In this document: piece by piece, positions 1 through 9,659 of the stretch
How the letters are laid out: every line of letters starts with the position of its first letter
How positions within the stretch are numbered: position 1 is the stretch's first letter
NCBI GenBank assembly: GCA_022574655.1
Contig: JACZRQ010000005.1
Span: forward strand, 1 to 52,461
Reading direction: 5' to 3'
Source of the DNA: Chloroflexota bacterium
GTDB lineage: Bacteria > Chloroflexota > Dehalococcoidia > SM23-28-2 > RBG-16-64-32
Length of the DNA stretch: 52,461 nt
The notes under the pieces: generated by a model
The model's database searches: none
Told to the model about the DNA's origin: nothing
Seen by the model: the letters and a program-made list of their open reading frames with translations, nothing else
Translations under genes and position numbers: made by a program

Positions 1-1621
1 TGCCGGGCGGCTCCTGGTCCATGATCACGTTGACGCAGGCCGGCTTGCCGCTGTCCAGCGCGCGCTGGATCGCCGGGCGGATCTCCTCGGGCTTCGTGAC
101 GAACTCCCCGTGGCCGCCCATGCCTTCGACGATCTTGTCGTAGCGGCAGTCGTCGCCCAGCATGCTCGCGATCACCCGGTCCTTGCCGTACATCGCCCGC
201 TGGCCGACCGTGATCTGCCCCCACTGCCGGTCGTTCCCGACCACCGACACCACCGGGATGTTGAACCGCACAAACGTGTCGAAGTCGAACCCGGTCAGCC
301 CGAACGCGCCGTCGCCGTTCACCATCAAGATGCGCTTGTCCGGGTAAACGCTGTTGATCGCCATGCAGAACCCCGTCCCAACGCCCAACGTCCCGAACGG
401 CCCTGGGTCGTACCACTGACCCGGCTGGTTCACCGGCAGGATCTTCGACGCGTGGCCGACGATGTCGCCGCCGTCGCCCACGACGATCGTGTTCTCGTCA
501 ACGAACTTCGCCATCTCCGCGCACAACCGGAACGGGTGGATCGGCTCGCGGTCCGATGTCATCCACTCTTCCATCTGCGCGCGCGCCTTGTTCTCCTGCT
601 CGCGCAGATCGCCCAGCCACTCGCTGTGGTCCGGAATTTTGACGTCTTCCAGCTCCCCGATCAGCGACTCGATCGACGCTCGCGCGTCCGACTCAATGCT
701 GATGTCGATGTCGCGGTTGCGGCCCAACTCCTGTGGGTCGGTGTCGATCTGGATCGTCGTCGCCTCCGGGTTGAAACGCTTGCCGTAGCTCAACCGGAAG
801 TCCAGCGGCGTCCCGATCACCAGAATCGCGTCCGCCTGCCCCAGCGCGTTGCGGCGGCTGCGCGAGTAGAAGTTCGGATCGTCCTGCCGCAGCGAGCCGC
901 GCGCCATCGCGTTCAAGTAGACCGGCGCCTTCGTCAGCTCTCCGAGCTGACGAAGCTCCTCGCTCGCCTGCGACCAGTAGATCGCCGATCCGGCCATGAT
1001 CACCGGCCGCTCCGCCTTCGCCAGCGCCTCCGCCGCCTTCTTGATCGATTTCGGGTCCGGGTACACGCTGCCCTCGGGCCGGTAGCTCTTCGGAAAATAG
1101 ACGTCCTTCTCCTCCACCCTCATGAACAGCACGTCCGTCGGAATCTCGAGGAACGCCGGCCCCTGCCGTCCCGTCATCGCCGCCCGCATCGCCGAGGCGA
1201 TGAACTCCGGTATGCGCTTCGTCTCGTGTACGCACTTCGCCCACTTCGTGATCGGCTTCAGCATCGCCGTGTGGTCCATGTCCTGCAGCGCGCCCATCTC
1301 GAACCGCGCCAGCGGGCTGCGGCCGCCGATGATCAGCATCGGGCTCTTGTTGTGCCACGCGTTCGCGATCGCCGTCATCGAGTCCGTAACCCCCGGCCCC
1401 GCCGTCACCACCGCCACGCCGCAGCGGCGTGTCGCTCGCGACCAGCCCTCGGCGGCGTGTCCGGCCACCTGCTCGTGCCGCACGTCGATCACCTTCACGC
1501 CCTCATCCAGACACGAGTCGTAGATCGCTTGGACGTGGCCACCACACAGTGTAAATAGCGTATCGACGCCTTCTTGCTTGATCGCGCGTACGACCAGAGC
1601 GCCGCCGTCAACGAGGGCCAT
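1..1621 (-). CDS. Thiamine pyrophosphate-dependent enzyme (acetolactate synthase / oxalyl-CoA decarboxylase-like), truncated at left window edge
   Basis: Reverse-strand translation from ATG at 1621: MALVDGGALVVRAIKQEGVDTLFTLCGGHVQAIYDSC...RHEQVAGHAAEGWSRATRRCGVAVVTAGPGVTDSM; later GDGGDIVGHASKILPVNQPGQW and VNGDGAFGLTGFDFDTFVRFNIPVVSVVGND (TPP-binding GDG..N). SD AAGGAGG upstream. Not in the ORF track because no stop lies in the window. Confidence 0.9.
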   Translation of the reverse strand, partial: MALVDGGALVVRAIKQEGVDTLFTLCGGHVQAIYDSCLDEGVKVIDVRHEQVAGHAAEGWSRATRRCGVAVVTAGPGVTDSMTAIANAWHNKSPMLIIGGRSPLARFEMGALQDMDHTAMLKPITKWAKCVHETKRIPEFIASAMRAAMTGRQGPAFLEIPTDVLFMRVEEKDVYFPKSYRPEGSVYPDPKSIKKAAEALAKAERPVIMAGSAIYWSQASEELRQLGELTKAPVYLNAMARGSLRQDDPNFYSRSRRNALGQADAILVIGTPLDFRLSYGKRFNPEATTIQIDTDPQELGRNRDIDISIESDARASIESLIGELEDVKIPDHSEWLGDLREQENKARAQMEEWMTSDREPIHPFRLCAEMAKFVDENTIVVGDGGDIVGHASKILPVNQPGQWYDPGPFGTLGVGTGFCMAINSVYPDKRILMVNGDGAFGLTGFDFDTFVRFNIPVVSVVGNDRQWGQITVGQRAMYGKDRVIASMLGDDCRYDKIVEGMGGHGEFVTKPEEIRPAIQRALDSGKPACVNVIMDQEPPG

Positions 1622-1721
1622 GGGACGTGCCTCCTTATGTCTTCAGTAGTAGGTACCGCCAATACTAGGCGAGCACGAGGGAGGTCGCAAGCGCGATTAC
1701 CGGACGCGCCTTTGACTGTGC

Positions 1722-2757
1722 CTACTTCACCCCGAACGTCACCGCGTGCACCGGTGTGACGTCGAACGCCTCCACGTTGCTGAAGCCGTGCCTGCCCAGC
1801 AGGTCCACGTACGCCTTCGTCGGCAGCAACTGGTCGTCGATCAGCGCCTCGAAGAACTGGATCCCGCACATGATTCGCGCCGGCACCGTCCGCGTCCCCT
1901 CCGTGGACTCCGGGAACGGGAAGTCGGAGATCACGAACACGCCGTCCGGCTTCAGCGCCCGGTGCACGTTCGCCGTCACCTTCTCGATGTCACGGCACTC
2001 GTGCATCGAGATGTTGATCACGCAGGCGTCGAACTCCGAGTCGTAGTCGATCTCCTCGAGCATGCTTTCGATCAGCGACACCCGGTCGGAGACGCCCGCC
2101 TCGCGCGCCTGATCGTTCGCCAACCCGACGGAGAAGGCATCACCGTCCACGCCCACGAACGTACACTTCGGGTACTGGCTCGCCATCTTCGCCAACCCAA
2201 AACCGGCACCCGTCGCCAGTTCGAGCACGCGCGCGCCCTGGCTCAACTTGTCCTCCAAACCGTCGATCTTCGCGATCCCGTTCGGGATCAACCGGTTGTA
2301 GAACGCTCGCCCTGTGTTCTGGACGCTCTCGATGAACTCCGGGCTGCACTTGTCCCACCACAGCCGTTCGCCCGACTCCAGGTTCTCGTCGAACGTCCCG
2401 AACATCTCGGGCGCCAGTAACACGGCCGGGAGGCCTCCAATGTAGCCGGGAAAATCGTTATCAAGAAGCAGCTTGTCCATGTGCGGCGCAAGCGTGTACG
2501 AACCGTCCGTCTGCAGCTCGATGACCTCCGCCGCGTACGCGGACCGGCACCAGACCTCGATGTAGAGCGGGTCCATCCCCAACTTCTTCGCCAGGTCGCC
2601 GTGCGTGATCCCGCTCGCGTTTTCGTTGATCGCCGCACAGGATGCCCCGGCGCAAGCCGATATCGATCGTCCGGATACCCACGTATCCGGCTATCTGCGT
2701 TAGTACCTTACCTGCCTGCTGCTGCACCTCTGCTTGTGGGGTCGTCGCCTGTGTCAT
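1722..2757 (-). CDS. Class I SAM-dependent methyltransferase with N-terminal winged-helix-like region; apparent single-base frameshift near 2637
   Basis: ORF 1722..2582 has methyltransferase motif I (VLELATGAGFGLAKMA). The N-terminal part is in ORF 2461..2757 (MTQATTPQAEVQQQAGKVLTQIAGYVGIRTIDIGLRRGIL), which continues in the other frame as AAINENASGITHGDLAKKLGMDPLYIEVW. Confidence 0.75.
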
Positions 2758-2851
2758 TCGTGGTCCTTCCTTGGGGTTGGTCAGTAGTTACGAACAGATA
2801 CTATCGCGCATCCGCAGGTGCTGGATATGTGAGGATGGTCAAGCCCGTCTC

Positions 2852-2882
2852 GTAGGGGCGTAGCCCATGCTACGCCCTGGGG
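2852..2882. repeat. GTAGGGGCG...CGCCCTGGGG hairpin repeat, copy A
   Basis: gtag-GGGCGTAGC-ccat-GCTACGCCC-tgggg; 9-bp perfect stem. Confidence 0.65.
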
Positions 2883-2910
2883 TGCGGGGTGGGGTGGCTG
2901 CGGTGCTCGA

Positions 2911-3342
2911 CTACGCGCTCTGGTACAGCGCGCTGATGCCGTCCGGCAGGAACGATCCGATCGACGTGCGGTGGTCCGCTCCAACCGTCGATTTCAAGAC
3001 CTTGAACACGCACCGGCAGCGGCGCATCGCCTCATCCCCCGAATAATCGGCGTAGAGGTCGAGTCCGCCCGTCGTCTTGTCCCTCTCGCCCGTGGCGTCG
3101 ATCGTCGATACCACCCAACCAAGGAACAGATGCTCGTCGAAATAAGGGTCCGGCTCCTCGTGCGCTCCGCGAAGGTACACCATCAGCTCGCTGGGAAGCT
3201 GGTCCGAGAGGCCCTCCAGGTGTTTCTGCGGCAAGACCTCCGCTATCGCCCTGAAGACGTTAGCCACGATCGACTTCGTCTCCTCGCGGCTGCGGAAACC
3301 ACCGTCGTCTCTGACGCTATCCAGGAATCCTTCGTAGTCCAA
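2911..3342 (-). CDS. DUF2267-like domain protein
   Basis: 143 aa; MDYEGFLDSVRDDGGFRSREETKSIVANVFRAIAEVLPQKHLEGLSDQLPSEL resembles DUF2267 N-termini. Confidence 0.7.
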   Translation of the reverse strand: MDYEGFLDSVRDDGGFRSREETKSIVANVFRAIAEVLPQKHLEGLSDQLPSELMVYLRGAHEEPDPYFDEHLFLGWVVSTIDATGERDKTTGGLDLYADYSGDEAMRRCRCVFKVLKSTVGADHRTSIGSFLPDGISALYQSA

Positions 3343-3388
3343 ACTGTCCCCCCACCCTTATGGACTTAACAGTCTACACCAAGCGCGG

Positions 3389-4282
3389 CTACACGAACTG
3401 TTCTTTAAGAGACTCGTACTGCTCGGGCCTCGGGTCATCCCAGAGGGACAGCGTTCCCTTCAACGGCGAGTTGTCACGTAGCTGGATCACCTGGTCCTCG
3501 TACGTCGGTATCCCCTCGCGGTTGTATAGTATCCCCGTCGGAATGCGCTCTTCCCACTCGTGCGCCTTCTCCCAGGCCGCCTCACTGCTCGACGGATCGT
3601 ACGTCTCGTCCATCTCGTCTAGCTTGTAGATCCGGCTTCGGTACCAGTCGTACGTGTTCACGCGGTTGAACGTCACGCACGGCTGTAGCACATCGATTAG
3701 CGCGTATCCGTTGTGCTGCATCCCCGCCACGATCAGTTGCGCCATCTGCTTCGGATCGCCCGCGAACCCGCGCGCCACGAACGTTGAGCCGGCCGCCAAG
3801 GCGACTGCGAGAGGGTTGAGCGCCATCTCCATCGATCCGTCAGGCGAGGTCGTCGTCACGTACCCCTTGTCGCTCGTCGGCGAGTACTGCCCCTTCGTCA
3901 GGCCGTAAACCTGGTTGTTCTCGACGATATGCGTGATGTTCGGGTTCCGCCGGCAGGTGTGCAAAAAGTGGTTGCCGCCGATCCCGTACGAGTCGCCGTC
4001 CCCGTTCACAACCACCACCTTGAGCTCCGGGTTCGCCAACGCGGCGCCCGTCGCCACTGGCAGCGGCCGCCCGTGGATCGTCATGAATCCGTTTACGTTC
4101 ATGTAGTCCGGCAACTTGCTCCCGCAGCCGATTCCCGACACCACGAGTACCTCGTGCGGCGCGATCACCTGCTCCGCCAGCGCCAGCTTCAGCGCTCTTA
4201 GAATCGCGAAGTCACCGCAGCCGGCGCACCACGTATTCTTGGTCGGCGCGTTGTAAATCCTTGGGTCCAACCTCGTTACCAC
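3389..4282 (-). CDS. 2-oxoacid:ferredoxin oxidoreductase, beta subunit (TPP-binding)
   Basis: 297 aa; NTWCAGCGDFAILRALKLAL, GIGCGSKLPDYMNVNGFMTIHGRPLPVATGAALANPELKVVVVNGDGDSYGIGGNHFLHTCRRNPNITHIVENNQVYGLTKGQYSPTS. Confidence 0.93.
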   Translation of the reverse strand: MVTRLDPRIYNAPTKNTWCAGCGDFAILRALKLALAEQVIAPHEVLVVSGIGCGSKLPDYMNVNGFMTIHGRPLPVATGAALANPELKVVVVNGDGDSYGIGGNHFLHTCRRNPNITHIVENNQVYGLTKGQYSPTSDKGYVTTTSPDGSMEMALNPLAVALAAGSTFVARGFAGDPKQMAQLIVAGMQHNGYALIDVLQPCVTFNRVNTYDWYRSRIYKLDEMDETYDPSSSEAAWEKAHEWEERIPTGILYNREGIPTYEDQVIQLRDNSPLKGTLSLWDDPRPEQYESLKEQFV

Positions 4283-6041
4283 TGCCAGCCTCCAAACCCA
4301 GCCTCTGCTTGATCTCCGGGGGCGAGAACGGCCTCCCGTCGAACTTCGTCAGCGTATCGTCCATCTCGATTCCGGTCGTCATGCGTATCAGCTTCCCCAG
4401 CTGTGCCGTGTAGTTCTGCTCCACAAGAACGCGGCGCTTGCAGGACTCCAGCGCCTCGCGTACCTCTTCCTCGCGCATTGGCCACAGGTCGATTATCCGG
4501 AGCACGTTCGCGGAGCTGCCGCCCTCCGCATTGATCTCGTCCACGGCTTCGCGGCAGGCGCCAAACGTCGATCCCCAGCAAACCAGCGTCAGGTCCGCAT
4601 CTTTTGGCCCGTAGAGGATCGGCGACTTCATCTCCGCTCTAGCTGTCTCCAGCTTCTGCATCCGCTTGTTCATCATTCGCACGCGATTATCTGAGTCCTC
4701 GGTGATGTGCCCCGTCTCGTCGTGCTCGTCGCTAGCTGCTGTAATGGTCGCGGTCCCTCGACCCGGCAACGCACGCGGTGAAATCCCGTCGTCCGAGAAC
4801 CGGAAGCGCAGGTACCCGTTAGACTCGCCGTCAACATCGGTCGACTTCACGGTCGCGCCTCGGTCGATCACGACGCGGCCGAAGTCGATCGCGTCCATCT
4901 CCAGCGTGCGCAGCGATGACGCTAGGAACGTGTCGGTCATGATGATCACGGGGCATTGATACTTGTCCGCCAGGTTGAACGCCCGCCAGCCTGCCTCGAA
5001 GCACTCCTCGATAGTCGTTGGCGCCGTCACTATGCGCGGGAACTCGCCCTGCGAGGCGTGGATCGTGAACAGCAGGTCGCTCTGCTCCGTTCGCGTCGGC
5101 AGCCCCGTCGACGGCCCGCCTCGTTGCGCATCCACTAGCACCAGCGGAACCTCTGTCATTCCGGCGAGCCCCACCGCCTCGACCATCAGGCTGAACCCGC
5201 CCCCGGACGTTGGCGTCATCGCCCGCGCGCCCGTGAACGACGCCCCCAGAGCCATGCACACCGCCGCGATCTCGTCCTCCGCGTGCTTCGCCACCACACC
5301 GTACTCGTGCGGTAGCGCCGATAGGAACTCGATAATCGAGGTTCCCGGCGTCATCGGGTACGCCGATACGAAGCGGCAACCCCCGGCCAGTGCACCGAGC
5401 GCGATCGCCTCATTTCCGTTCATGAGCATCCGTTTCGTGGCCTTCTTGGGAGGCTCGATGCGGAACGGGAAGTCTTCCCCGAAGCGTTCCATCGCCAGTT
5501 CGTGAGCCGCGCGCGCCACCGCGACGTTCGTGTCCGCCAGTTCCGCGCTCTTCTTGCCGAAGTTCTCGCGGATCACCTGCTCCATGTACTCCAGCGGGAA
5601 GCCCGTCAGCGCCGCCGTCGCCGCCAGGGCAGCCGTGTTCAGCATCAACCGGTTGCCGTGCTCCTCGGCGATCTTCATCAGGGGTAGCGAATCAACGCTG
5701 ATCCCCCGCTCCTTCAGCGGCGCTTCATCGATCTCAAACTTCTCGGGGAGGATCACTGCTCCGCCCGGCGCGATGCTGTCTAGGTGCAGCGCCACCGACT
5801 CCGGCGTCAGCGCGATCAGTACGTGAATCGGTTCACGGTGAGAGTAGAGCGGCCGGTCGCTGATCCTGATCTCGTAGAAGTTGTGACCGCCGCAGATCTG
5901 AGAGCGGTAGTCCTGAAGCGCGAAGAGCTGGAGCCCGGTCCTCGCCAGAGCCAGACAAAATCCGGCTCCGCTCGACTCGACGCCTTGGCCGGCGTCACCG
6001 CCGATCATGATGCTCAGATCGTTGACGGTTTTCTCAGTCAT
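4212..6041 (-). CDS. 2-oxoacid:acceptor oxidoreductase, alpha subunit (gamma-alpha fusion)
   Basis: 609 aa; SIMIGGDAGQGVESSG...ALQDYRSQICGGHNFYEIR; NGNEAIALGALAGGCRFVSAYPMTPGTSIIEFLSALPHEYGVVAKHAEDEIAAVCMALGASFTGARAMTPTSGGGFSLM. Confidence 0.93.
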   Translation of the reverse strand: MTEKTVNDLSIMIGGDAGQGVESSGAGFCLALARTGLQLFALQDYRSQICGGHNFYEIRISDRPLYSHREPIHVLIALTPESVALHLDSIAPGGAVILPEKFEIDEAPLKERGISVDSLPLMKIAEEHGNRLMLNTAALAATAALTGFPLEYMEQVIRENFGKKSAELADTNVAVARAAHELAMERFGEDFPFRIEPPKKATKRMLMNGNEAIALGALAGGCRFVSAYPMTPGTSIIEFLSALPHEYGVVAKHAEDEIAAVCMALGASFTGARAMTPTSGGGFSLMVEAVGLAGMTEVPLVLVDAQRGGPSTGLPTRTEQSDLLFTIHASQGEFPRIVTAPTTIEECFEAGWRAFNLADKYQCPVIIMTDTFLASSLRTLEMDAIDFGRVVIDRGATVKSTDVDGESNGYLRFRFSDDGISPRALPGRGTATITAASDEHDETGHITEDSDNRVRMMNKRMQKLETARAEMKSPILYGPKDADLTLVCWGSTFGACREAVDEINAEGGSSANVLRIIDLWPMREEEVREALESCKRRVLVEQNYTAQLGKLIRMTTGIEMDDTLTKFDGRPFSPPEIKQRLGLEAGSGNEVGPKDLQRADQEYVVRRLR

Positions 6042-6222
6042 TCGCGCTGGAGGCCGCTATCGCGGCGCCCCATAGGCCTCACTTCTAATCTAACGCTTGG
6101 TTCGCCTCAGCGGACCGCGAATCAGCGTGCTGAGCGTTCGAATTTGGTCTATGTGCGGCCCAAAAGGTGCGTGTAACCCACTAGTGGGCCCCGCCACGCA
6201 TACGGAGCGGAGAATGCCATGC

Positions 6223-7470
6223 CTACTGTAACGCGCCCGCGACCATCAGGTCCGCGATCTCCTCGTCCTTGAGCCCGAGGATCTCCTTCGTCACGTACTC
6301 GGTGTGCTCCCCGAGCATCGGTGCCGGCGACCGCAGCTTCCCCGGCGTCTTCGATAGCCGGAACGGCGGACCGTCGTAGGCTGTGCGACCGGCCTCCGGG
6401 TGGTCTAGGTATACGTAGAACCCGCGCTCCTTGATGTGCTCATCGATGTCGAGCAGCTCGCGTGCGCTCTGGACCACCCCAGCCGGAACGCCCTGCTTCT
6501 GTAGATCATGCATCACCTCGAACGCGTTCTTGTCCGCCGTCCAGGCACTTACATTCTCGTCCAGTTCAGTCTCGTTCTCCTTGCGCGCCTCGAGCGTCGC
6601 GAACTTCGCGTCGCCTGTCCACTCCGGGCTCCCGATCGCCTCCACGAACGCGCTCCACTCCTCATCCGTGAAGCAAGCGATAGCGACCCAGCGCTCATCC
6701 ATCGGCCTGCCCCCGTCGCTGGCCGGCTGGCACTTAAAGGCGTTGTGCGGCGCCGCGTACGGTAGCCCGTTACCAGATCGTGTCTGCACTCGCCCGTTCG
6801 CGGTGTAGTCGAAGATCGCTGGCGCAAGCGGAGCCGCCGACGACTCAAGCTGGACGCATTCCACAAACTGGCCCTTCCCCGTCCGCCGCTTATGCCGCAG
6901 CGCCGCTAGGATGGCGATCAACGTATGGCCTGGGTTGATGACGTAATCCGGGTAGTTTGTGCCAAGACCGAACGGCGGTCGCTCTGGGAACCCGGAAAGG
7001 TGGTTGTAGCCGGTAATAGGCGTCAACACCGCCCCGAACCCCAGGAAGTCGCGATGCGGGCCGTCGTACCCCTGCATCGGCTGGTAGGCGCCGATGATCT
7101 CGGGGTTGATCTTCACAATGTCGTCGTACGTCAGCTTCCAGCGTTCTATCACGCGCGGTGTGATGTTGGTCAGGAACACATCCGCCCACTCGATGAGCTT
7201 GTGCGCGATCTTCTGTCCCTCGTCCGTATTCAGGTTCAGCGCGATGCTGAGCTTCCCCGCGTTGTAGTTGTTGAAGTAACCGCTCACGTTGTAGCCGGTC
7301 TTGTCCTTCGCGAACGGCGCCACCGTCCGCAGCGCGTCGATCTTCGTCTCAGACTCGATGCGAACGACCGTCGCGCCGTAAGTTGCCAAGTGCTCGGCAC
7401 AGATCGGGCCCGCGCCGAACCACGAAAAATCCGCCACCTTCAGCCCTTCGAGGGGTAGTTTCGCGCTCAT
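6223..7470 (-). CDS. CoA transferase family III (CaiB/BaiF)
   Basis: 415 aa; LPLEGLKVADFSWFGAGPICAEHLATYGATVVRIES...; ITGYNHLSGFPERPPFGLGTNYPDYVINPGHTLIAILAALRHKRRTGKGQFVE. ATGA overlap with upstream gene. Confidence 0.93.
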   Translation of the reverse strand: MSAKLPLEGLKVADFSWFGAGPICAEHLATYGATVVRIESETKIDALRTVAPFAKDKTGYNVSGYFNNYNAGKLSIALNLNTDEGQKIAHKLIEWADVFLTNITPRVIERWKLTYDDIVKINPEIIGAYQPMQGYDGPHRDFLGFGAVLTPITGYNHLSGFPERPPFGLGTNYPDYVINPGHTLIAILAALRHKRRTGKGQFVECVQLESSAAPLAPAIFDYTANGRVQTRSGNGLPYAAPHNAFKCQPASDGGRPMDERWVAIACFTDEEWSAFVEAIGSPEWTGDAKFATLEARKENETELDENVSAWTADKNAFEVMHDLQKQGVPAGVVQSARELLDIDEHIKERGFYVYLDHPEAGRTAYDGPPFRLSKTPGKLRSPAPMLGEHTEYVTKEILGLKDEEIADLMVAGALQ

Positions 7471-8267
7471 CTTGTCACCTCCGTCAGCCGATCGATGAAT
7501 CCACGGATCGCGTCGTTCACTTCCTTCGGGCGCTCTAGCTGTAGGAAGTGCGCTGCGTCGATCTCCTCCAGTTCGATGTTAGGGAAGCGGGCCTTTATCT
7601 TGTCCGCCGCGCCGGTTGTCGTCGCCGCCAGCAGGAACAGTGTCGGCACGGGCATATCCCCGGAGTGCTTCTCCGCTTCCTCCCATATGCTTCCCATCGC
7701 TGTATGCATCAAGCGCTGAGGAACCTCCGCGATGCGGGCCACAGGTTGCGTCTTCAGTGCGGGGTCCGACGCCTCGTTGAAACAAGCCTGCTCGATGAAC
7801 ACGCGTGCGATGTTTTTGTAGCCCGGCGTCCGGAGCCCGGTCAGAAATGCGTTGAGCATCCCCGTCTGTGCCTCCTGTGCCGGCATGATCGGAGCGTCGA
7901 CCAGCACCACTCCCCGGGCGATACCCGTCCCGCGGCGCGCGAGGCTGTTCGCGATCACTCCACCCATGCTGTGACCGACTATCACCGGTCGCTCAAGGAT
8001 TAATTCGTCGATGAACGCCGCCAGGTCGTCCGCAAATCCGGCGATTGTGTAGTCCTGATCGGGCTTCTCCGACTCGCCGTGGCCTCGCTGGTCGAGCGCT
8101 ACAACACGATGCGACCCCGCGAACTCCTCGATCTGGTATCGCCAATCGTTCCGGTTGCACGTCCACCCGTGGACGAAAACGATCGCCGGGTCGCCGTTGC
8201 CGGTATCGATGTACTTCAGCGAAACTCCGTTGATCGATGCTGAACGAACGGACGTCTCTGTAGTCAT
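7467..8267 (-). CDS. Alpha/beta hydrolase
   Basis: 266 aa; FVHGWTCNRNDWRYQIEEFAGSHRVVALDQRGHGES...PVIVGHSMGGVIANSLA (GHSMGG nucleophile elbow). Confidence 0.92.
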   Translation of the reverse strand: MTTETSVRSASINGVSLKYIDTGNGDPAIVFVHGWTCNRNDWRYQIEEFAGSHRVVALDQRGHGESEKPDQDYTIAGFADDLAAFIDELILERPVIVGHSMGGVIANSLARRGTGIARGVVLVDAPIMPAQEAQTGMLNAFLTGLRTPGYKNIARVFIEQACFNEASDPALKTQPVARIAEVPQRLMHTAMGSIWEEAEKHSGDMPVPTLFLLAATTTGAADKIKARFPNIELEEIDAAHFLQLERPKEVNDAIRGFIDRLTEVTR

Positions 8268-8276
8268 CGCGCCCTC

Positions 8277-9572
8277 CTATACTGCCCCGCTGGCTTCCAG
8301 CGCGTTCCATTCATCTTCTGTCACGCCCAGCTCGTCGCCGAAGATCTCCCGGTTGTGCTCCCCCACGAGCGGTGGCCGTGAGCGAATCGCCCAGGGCGTC
8401 TCGGACAGCCTGTACGGTGTCCCGGGGTATTCCAGCGTCTCGCCCAGTTCCGGGTGCTCCACGGGCGTAAGCCAGTTCCGAAACTTGAGCTGCGGGCTAT
8501 TCGCGAGGTCTTCCGGTGTACTCACAATTCCGAACAGGAGCCTTCGACCTTGGGCGCCCTCGTACATCTCCCACCTCCCCTTGCCCGCCACGAATTTCGT
8601 CAGCACGTCGTGGATATGTGAGAGCATCTGCATCTTCTTCGGGATCTCGGCGGGCTCTTCTGCGAACGTCGTCAGGAAGCGGAGGTTCAGGTTGTCGATG
8701 AACTCCGTGTACGGCTCCTCCGTCAGGTTCTCCGCCATCCCTTCCTCCGCCATCCAATCCCGCAGGGCGCCCCACGTCGCGCCGCCCGGCGCTCCCACGA
8801 ATCCGTACACCCAGCCGTCATTGCACTCATACGGGCCGATACCCGGGATATCGATCGGAATGATCCCCCGGTGACCGTTTCGCGTGCGGAGTGCCTCCAG
8901 CATGTCCCACGTCTGCATCGCCGTCTCCTGTGCCATCGAGAGGCTCTCCTGCATCGACACGTCCACGTGCTGCCCTTCTCCGGACACATCCCGATGGTAG
9001 AGCGCCATCATCGTGCCCGCGGCGCCCATGATCGACGACGACGTGAAACCTTGCTTCAACGGAGCTAGGTTCGGAGGGTCTGCCGGGTCGCCGGCCAGCC
9101 ACATCACGCCGCCCATCGCGACGCCCACGATATCCGGCGCTTTGTAGTGAGCGTGCGGTCCCGTCTGCCCGAACCCCGTTATCGATGTCAAGATGATGTC
9201 CGGCTTGATCGCGGAAAGCCCCTCGTATCCGAGGCCCAACCCGTCCAGATACCCTGGGTCGCCCGTTTCCACAACGATGTCAGCCGTCGCGACCAGCCGC
9301 TCGAATAGGACGCGGCCCTCCGGCTTATCGAGGTCCAACGTGATGCTGCGTTTATTCGTGTTCAGGTTCAGCCAGTAGAGGCTCTTCTGCGGGTCTTGCT
9401 CGTCGTGGTAGAACGGCGGCAGCGCCCGGACCGGGTCTCCGCCCGGCGGCTCGATCTTAATGACGTCGGCGCCGAGATCGGCAAGGAGCTTCGTGCAGTA
9501 CTGTCCGATCTCCCCGGCAAGGTCGAGGACGCGAACATCATCCAGTGCGGCGGCTGTTGCCTGTTGAGTCAT
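8277..9572 (-). CDS. CoA transferase family III (CaiB/BaiF)
   Basis: ORF 8277..9614; likely start MTQQATAAALDDVRVLDLAGEIGQYCTKLLADLGADVIKIEPPGGDPVRALPPF at 9572 with SD GGGGGAGAG. Confidence 0.93.
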   Translation of the reverse strand: MTQQATAAALDDVRVLDLAGEIGQYCTKLLADLGADVIKIEPPGGDPVRALPPFYHDEQDPQKSLYWLNLNTNKRSITLDLDKPEGRVLFERLVATADIVVETGDPGYLDGLGLGYEGLSAIKPDIILTSITGFGQTGPHAHYKAPDIVGVAMGGVMWLAGDPADPPNLAPLKQGFTSSSIMGAAGTMMALYHRDVSGEGQHVDVSMQESLSMAQETAMQTWDMLEALRTRNGHRGIIPIDIPGIGPYECNDGWVYGFVGAPGGATWGALRDWMAEEGMAENLTEEPYTEFIDNLNLRFLTTFAEEPAEIPKKMQMLSHIHDVLTKFVAGKGRWEMYEGAQGRRLLFGIVSTPEDLANSPQLKFRNWLTPVEHPELGETLEYPGTPYRLSETPWAIRSRPPLVGEHNREIFGDELGVTEDEWNALEASGAV

Positions 9573-9659
9573 TCTCTCCCCCAGGGGCGTTGTCGTTTGG
9601 CGAAATCGACCCAATTATAACGGACGGTGTTCTCCTAACAAGCCGCTCGTCGCCCGCTA

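Noticed and set aside
110-1558. 482-aa plus-strand ORF, His/Arg/Val/Leu-rich
   Set aside because: Antisense shadow of the TPP-dependent enzyme on the minus strand.
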